Shown: piece after piece, positions 62,968 to 64,000 of the stretch
Layout of the letters: each line of letters opens with the position of its first letter
Position numbering within the stretch: the stretch's first letter is position 1
Assembly (NCBI GenBank): GCA_963778845.1
Contig: CAVZVW010000009.1
Coordinates: 1,178,001 to 1,242,000 of the forward strand
Source of the DNA: CAVZVW01 sp963778845
Lineage (GTDB): Bacteria > Actinomycetota > Actinomycetes > Actinomycetales > Kineosporiaceae
Direction of reading: 5' to 3'
DNA length: 64,000 bases
Program-made: the position numbers and the translations under genes
The notes under the pieces: model-generated
Seen by the model: only the letters and a program-made list of their open reading frames with translations
Databases searched by the model: none
What the model was told of the DNA's origin: nothing

Positions 62968-63312
62968 GGCGAAACCTCTCTCGTACGGCAGCGCCCCGCA
63001 CCGAGGCGGGACGGCGGGGACACGGGACGGCGGGACAGCCAGGTGGGCGCCTCGCAACCGCCCCGGCGCGGCCCCTCTGGGCCGGCGGCATCACCAACGC
63101 CGGAACTGCCTCCACGGTAGCAAGGAAGGACCCCGCCGGCGACGACGGCGCAGCGCGGATGTGGCCGCCGGGGTGGCACTGAGGGCCTCGCGCCGTCCCC
63201 GCATCCTCGCGCCGTCCCCGCACCTCGCGCCGTCCCCGCACCTCGCGCCGTCCCCGCACCTCGCGCCGTCCCAGCAACGTGGCGCTCGCGCTGCCGGTGC
63301 GATGATCCCTGC
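62968..63312. promoter_or_regulatory. Divergent intergenic region of sahH and the LysE-type gene
   Basis: This 345-base gap contains no convincing gene. Its right part is an 18-bp repeat array (63187-63277). The sahH-proximal part is GC-rich, and I could not recognise the conserved core of the SAH or SAM-IV riboswitch classes by eye. Confidence 0.5.
63187..63277. repeat. 18-bp tandem repeat, five copies
   Basis: CTCGCGCCGTCCCCGCAC-type units start at 63187, 63206, 63224, 63242 and 63260. The array ends 35 bases before the GTG of the LysE-type gene, so it may overlap its promoter. Confidence 0.93.
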
Positions 63313-63918
63313 GTGCTCCCGCTCGCCTCCTTCATCGCGGGCTTGGTCGCCGGCCTCGCGATAGCCATTCCTCTGGGCGCGATCGGGGTGTTGCTGGTTC
63401 AGGAGGGCGTGACTCGCGGGTGGCGACCCGCGGCCGCCGGAGCCACGGGTGTTGCCCTGGTCGACTTCGCCTATGCATGCGTGGCCGTCGTCGCCGGTGC
63501 CGCGGTCGCCGACGCCCTGACCGGCCGCATCCGCGCGGTGCAGCTCGTGGGTGCCGTCGTGCTGACCGCGGTGGCGGTGCGCGGCCTGATCGGGCTCCGC
63601 CGCCCAGCGGGGGCCTCAGGCCTGGAGGTGCCGACCGGGCAGGTGATGCGCCGCTTCTTCGCCCTGACCTTGGTCAACCCGCTCACCGCGGTCTATTTCG
63701 TCGTGCTGACGGCTACCCTCGGCTCGACGTTGGAGGGGCCGGCGGCACGGACGGCGTTCGTCCTGGGGGTCTTCCTCGCCTCCTGGGCCTGGCAGCTTCT
63801 CCTGGCGGCCATCGGTGCGTTCGCGGGCGCCCGGCTACCCGGGTGGGCCCGCACGGCGACGAGCGTCACGGGATACCTGGTCGTGCTCGGATATGCCGTG
63901 CGTCTCACGTACGGCTGA
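63313..63918 (+). CDS. LysE/RhtB-family exporter
   Basis: The 201-residue protein has about six membrane helices. It starts LPLASFIAGLVAGLAIAIPLGAIGVLLVQEGVTRGWRPAAAGATGVALVDFAYA, where the (I/P)LGAIGVLLxxxGxxxGWRxAxxxGxGVAxVD pattern is that of LysE-type amino-acid/threonine exporters, and has RRFFALTLVNPLTAVYFVVL with the conserved NP in the fourth segment. The substrate is unknown; members export basic or neutral amino acids. GTG at 63313. It is divergent from sahH. Confidence 0.88.
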   Translation: MLPLASFIAGLVAGLAIAIPLGAIGVLLVQEGVTRGWRPAAAGATGVALVDFAYACVAVVAGAAVADALTGRIRAVQLVGAVVLTAVAVRGLIGLRRPAGASGLEVPTGQVMRRFFALTLVNPLTAVYFVVLTATLGSTLEGPAARTAFVLGVFLASWAWQLLLAAIGAFAGARLPGWARTATSVTGYLVVLGYAVRLTYG

Positions 63919-63922
63919 GCTC

Positions 63923-64000
63923 CTACCCAGCAGAGCCGGCGTCCGGCTCACTCACGCCGCGGTGCCGTCGCCGTGCCCAGACCGCGATCGCAAGCACCAC
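63923..64000 (-). CDS. Possible C-terminus of a membrane protein running off the right edge
   Basis: On the minus strand the last 78 bases read VVLAIAVWARRRHRGVSEPDAGSAG and a TAG stop: end of a hydrophobic helix followed by a basic stop-transfer patch and a short polar tail. This is the look of a membrane protein C-terminus, but with 25 codons the call rests on pattern alone. It would converge with the LysE-type gene, four bases from its stop. Confidence 0.35.
   Translation of the reverse strand: MVLAIAVWARRRHRGVSEPDAGSAG

Noticed and set aside
62968..63186. SAH or SAM-IV riboswitch upstream of sahH
   Set aside because: The leader is GC-rich and contains GGGGCGCTGCC, faintly like part of the SAH core, but the full pattern is not there. 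A covariance-model scan would decide.

Overview
The window is a very GC-rich chromosomal segment from an actinobacterium. WhiB1, the MtrA/MtrB/LpqB cassette, PdtaS, a long ribosome hibernation factor, SecA without a zinc tail, a ~1,650-residue NAD-glutamate dehydrogenase, and frequent GTG starts with ATGA/GTGA overlaps all fit. The order whiB1-pdtaS ... WS/DGAT, Rv3235-like, secA-hpf-comF-lpqB-mtrB-mtrA ... sahH resembles the Mycobacterium tuberculosis Rv3219-Rv3248c region, as recalled from general knowledge. The Tad pilus genes and free-living style suggest a Micrococcales relative (Intrasporangiaceae-like), but this rank is only a guess. No rRNA, tRNA, CRISPR, insertion sequence or phage was recognised.

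Layout. 1-4694 (minus): a Tad/Flp pilus cluster (tadA, tadB, tadC, a 55-residue pilin, two TadE-like and one TadG-like protein running off the left edge). 4917-9488 (plus): a divergent 1,523-residue FHA/FtsK-type triple-ATPase protein of EccC/EssC type, without visible ESX partners. 9547-12632: an acetyltransferase, an anti-sigma/sigma pair of the SigB/F type, a small membrane protein and whiB1. 12745-25131: pdtaS, gdh, a DUF2505 protein, pruA, an alpha/beta hydrolase and an OafA-type acyltransferase. gdh, pruA and the acyltransferase together carry five single-base frameshifts, whereas I see none elsewhere. 25333-31164: a kinase-like APH protein, then a B12-dependent diol dehydratase (large and medium subunits fused), its small subunit and the reactivase large subunit.

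31173-41309: small conserved proteins, a patatin/WS-DGAT/HAD run, CpaE- and CpaB-like proteins that probably serve the distant Tad system, an excisionase-type DNA-binding protein, a LysM protein and an Rv3235-like protein. 41319-53447: secA, acetyltransferases, a YcaQ-like glycosylase, hpf, comF, lpqB, mtrB and mtrA. 53554-61347: a membrane protein, DUF4129, DUF4350, MoxR, DUF58, SpoIIM and RDD, a typical actinobacterial MoxR/DUF58 envelope module. 61462-63918: S-adenosylhomocysteinase and a LysE-type exporter.

Three signals stand out beyond ordinary annotation. (1) Short tandem repeats (9-47 bp units, each locus with its own sequence) occur throughout; many sit exactly on stop codons or gene ends, others have expanded in frame inside proteins. 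(2) A perfect 18-bp palindrome forms almost the whole 17-bp spacer of a plausible pruA promoter. (3) A 20-bp imperfect hairpin upstream of the diol dehydratase carries a C6 loop complementary to the G6 ribosome-binding site, a candidate translational switch. All functional names are from reading the sequence; no database search was possible.
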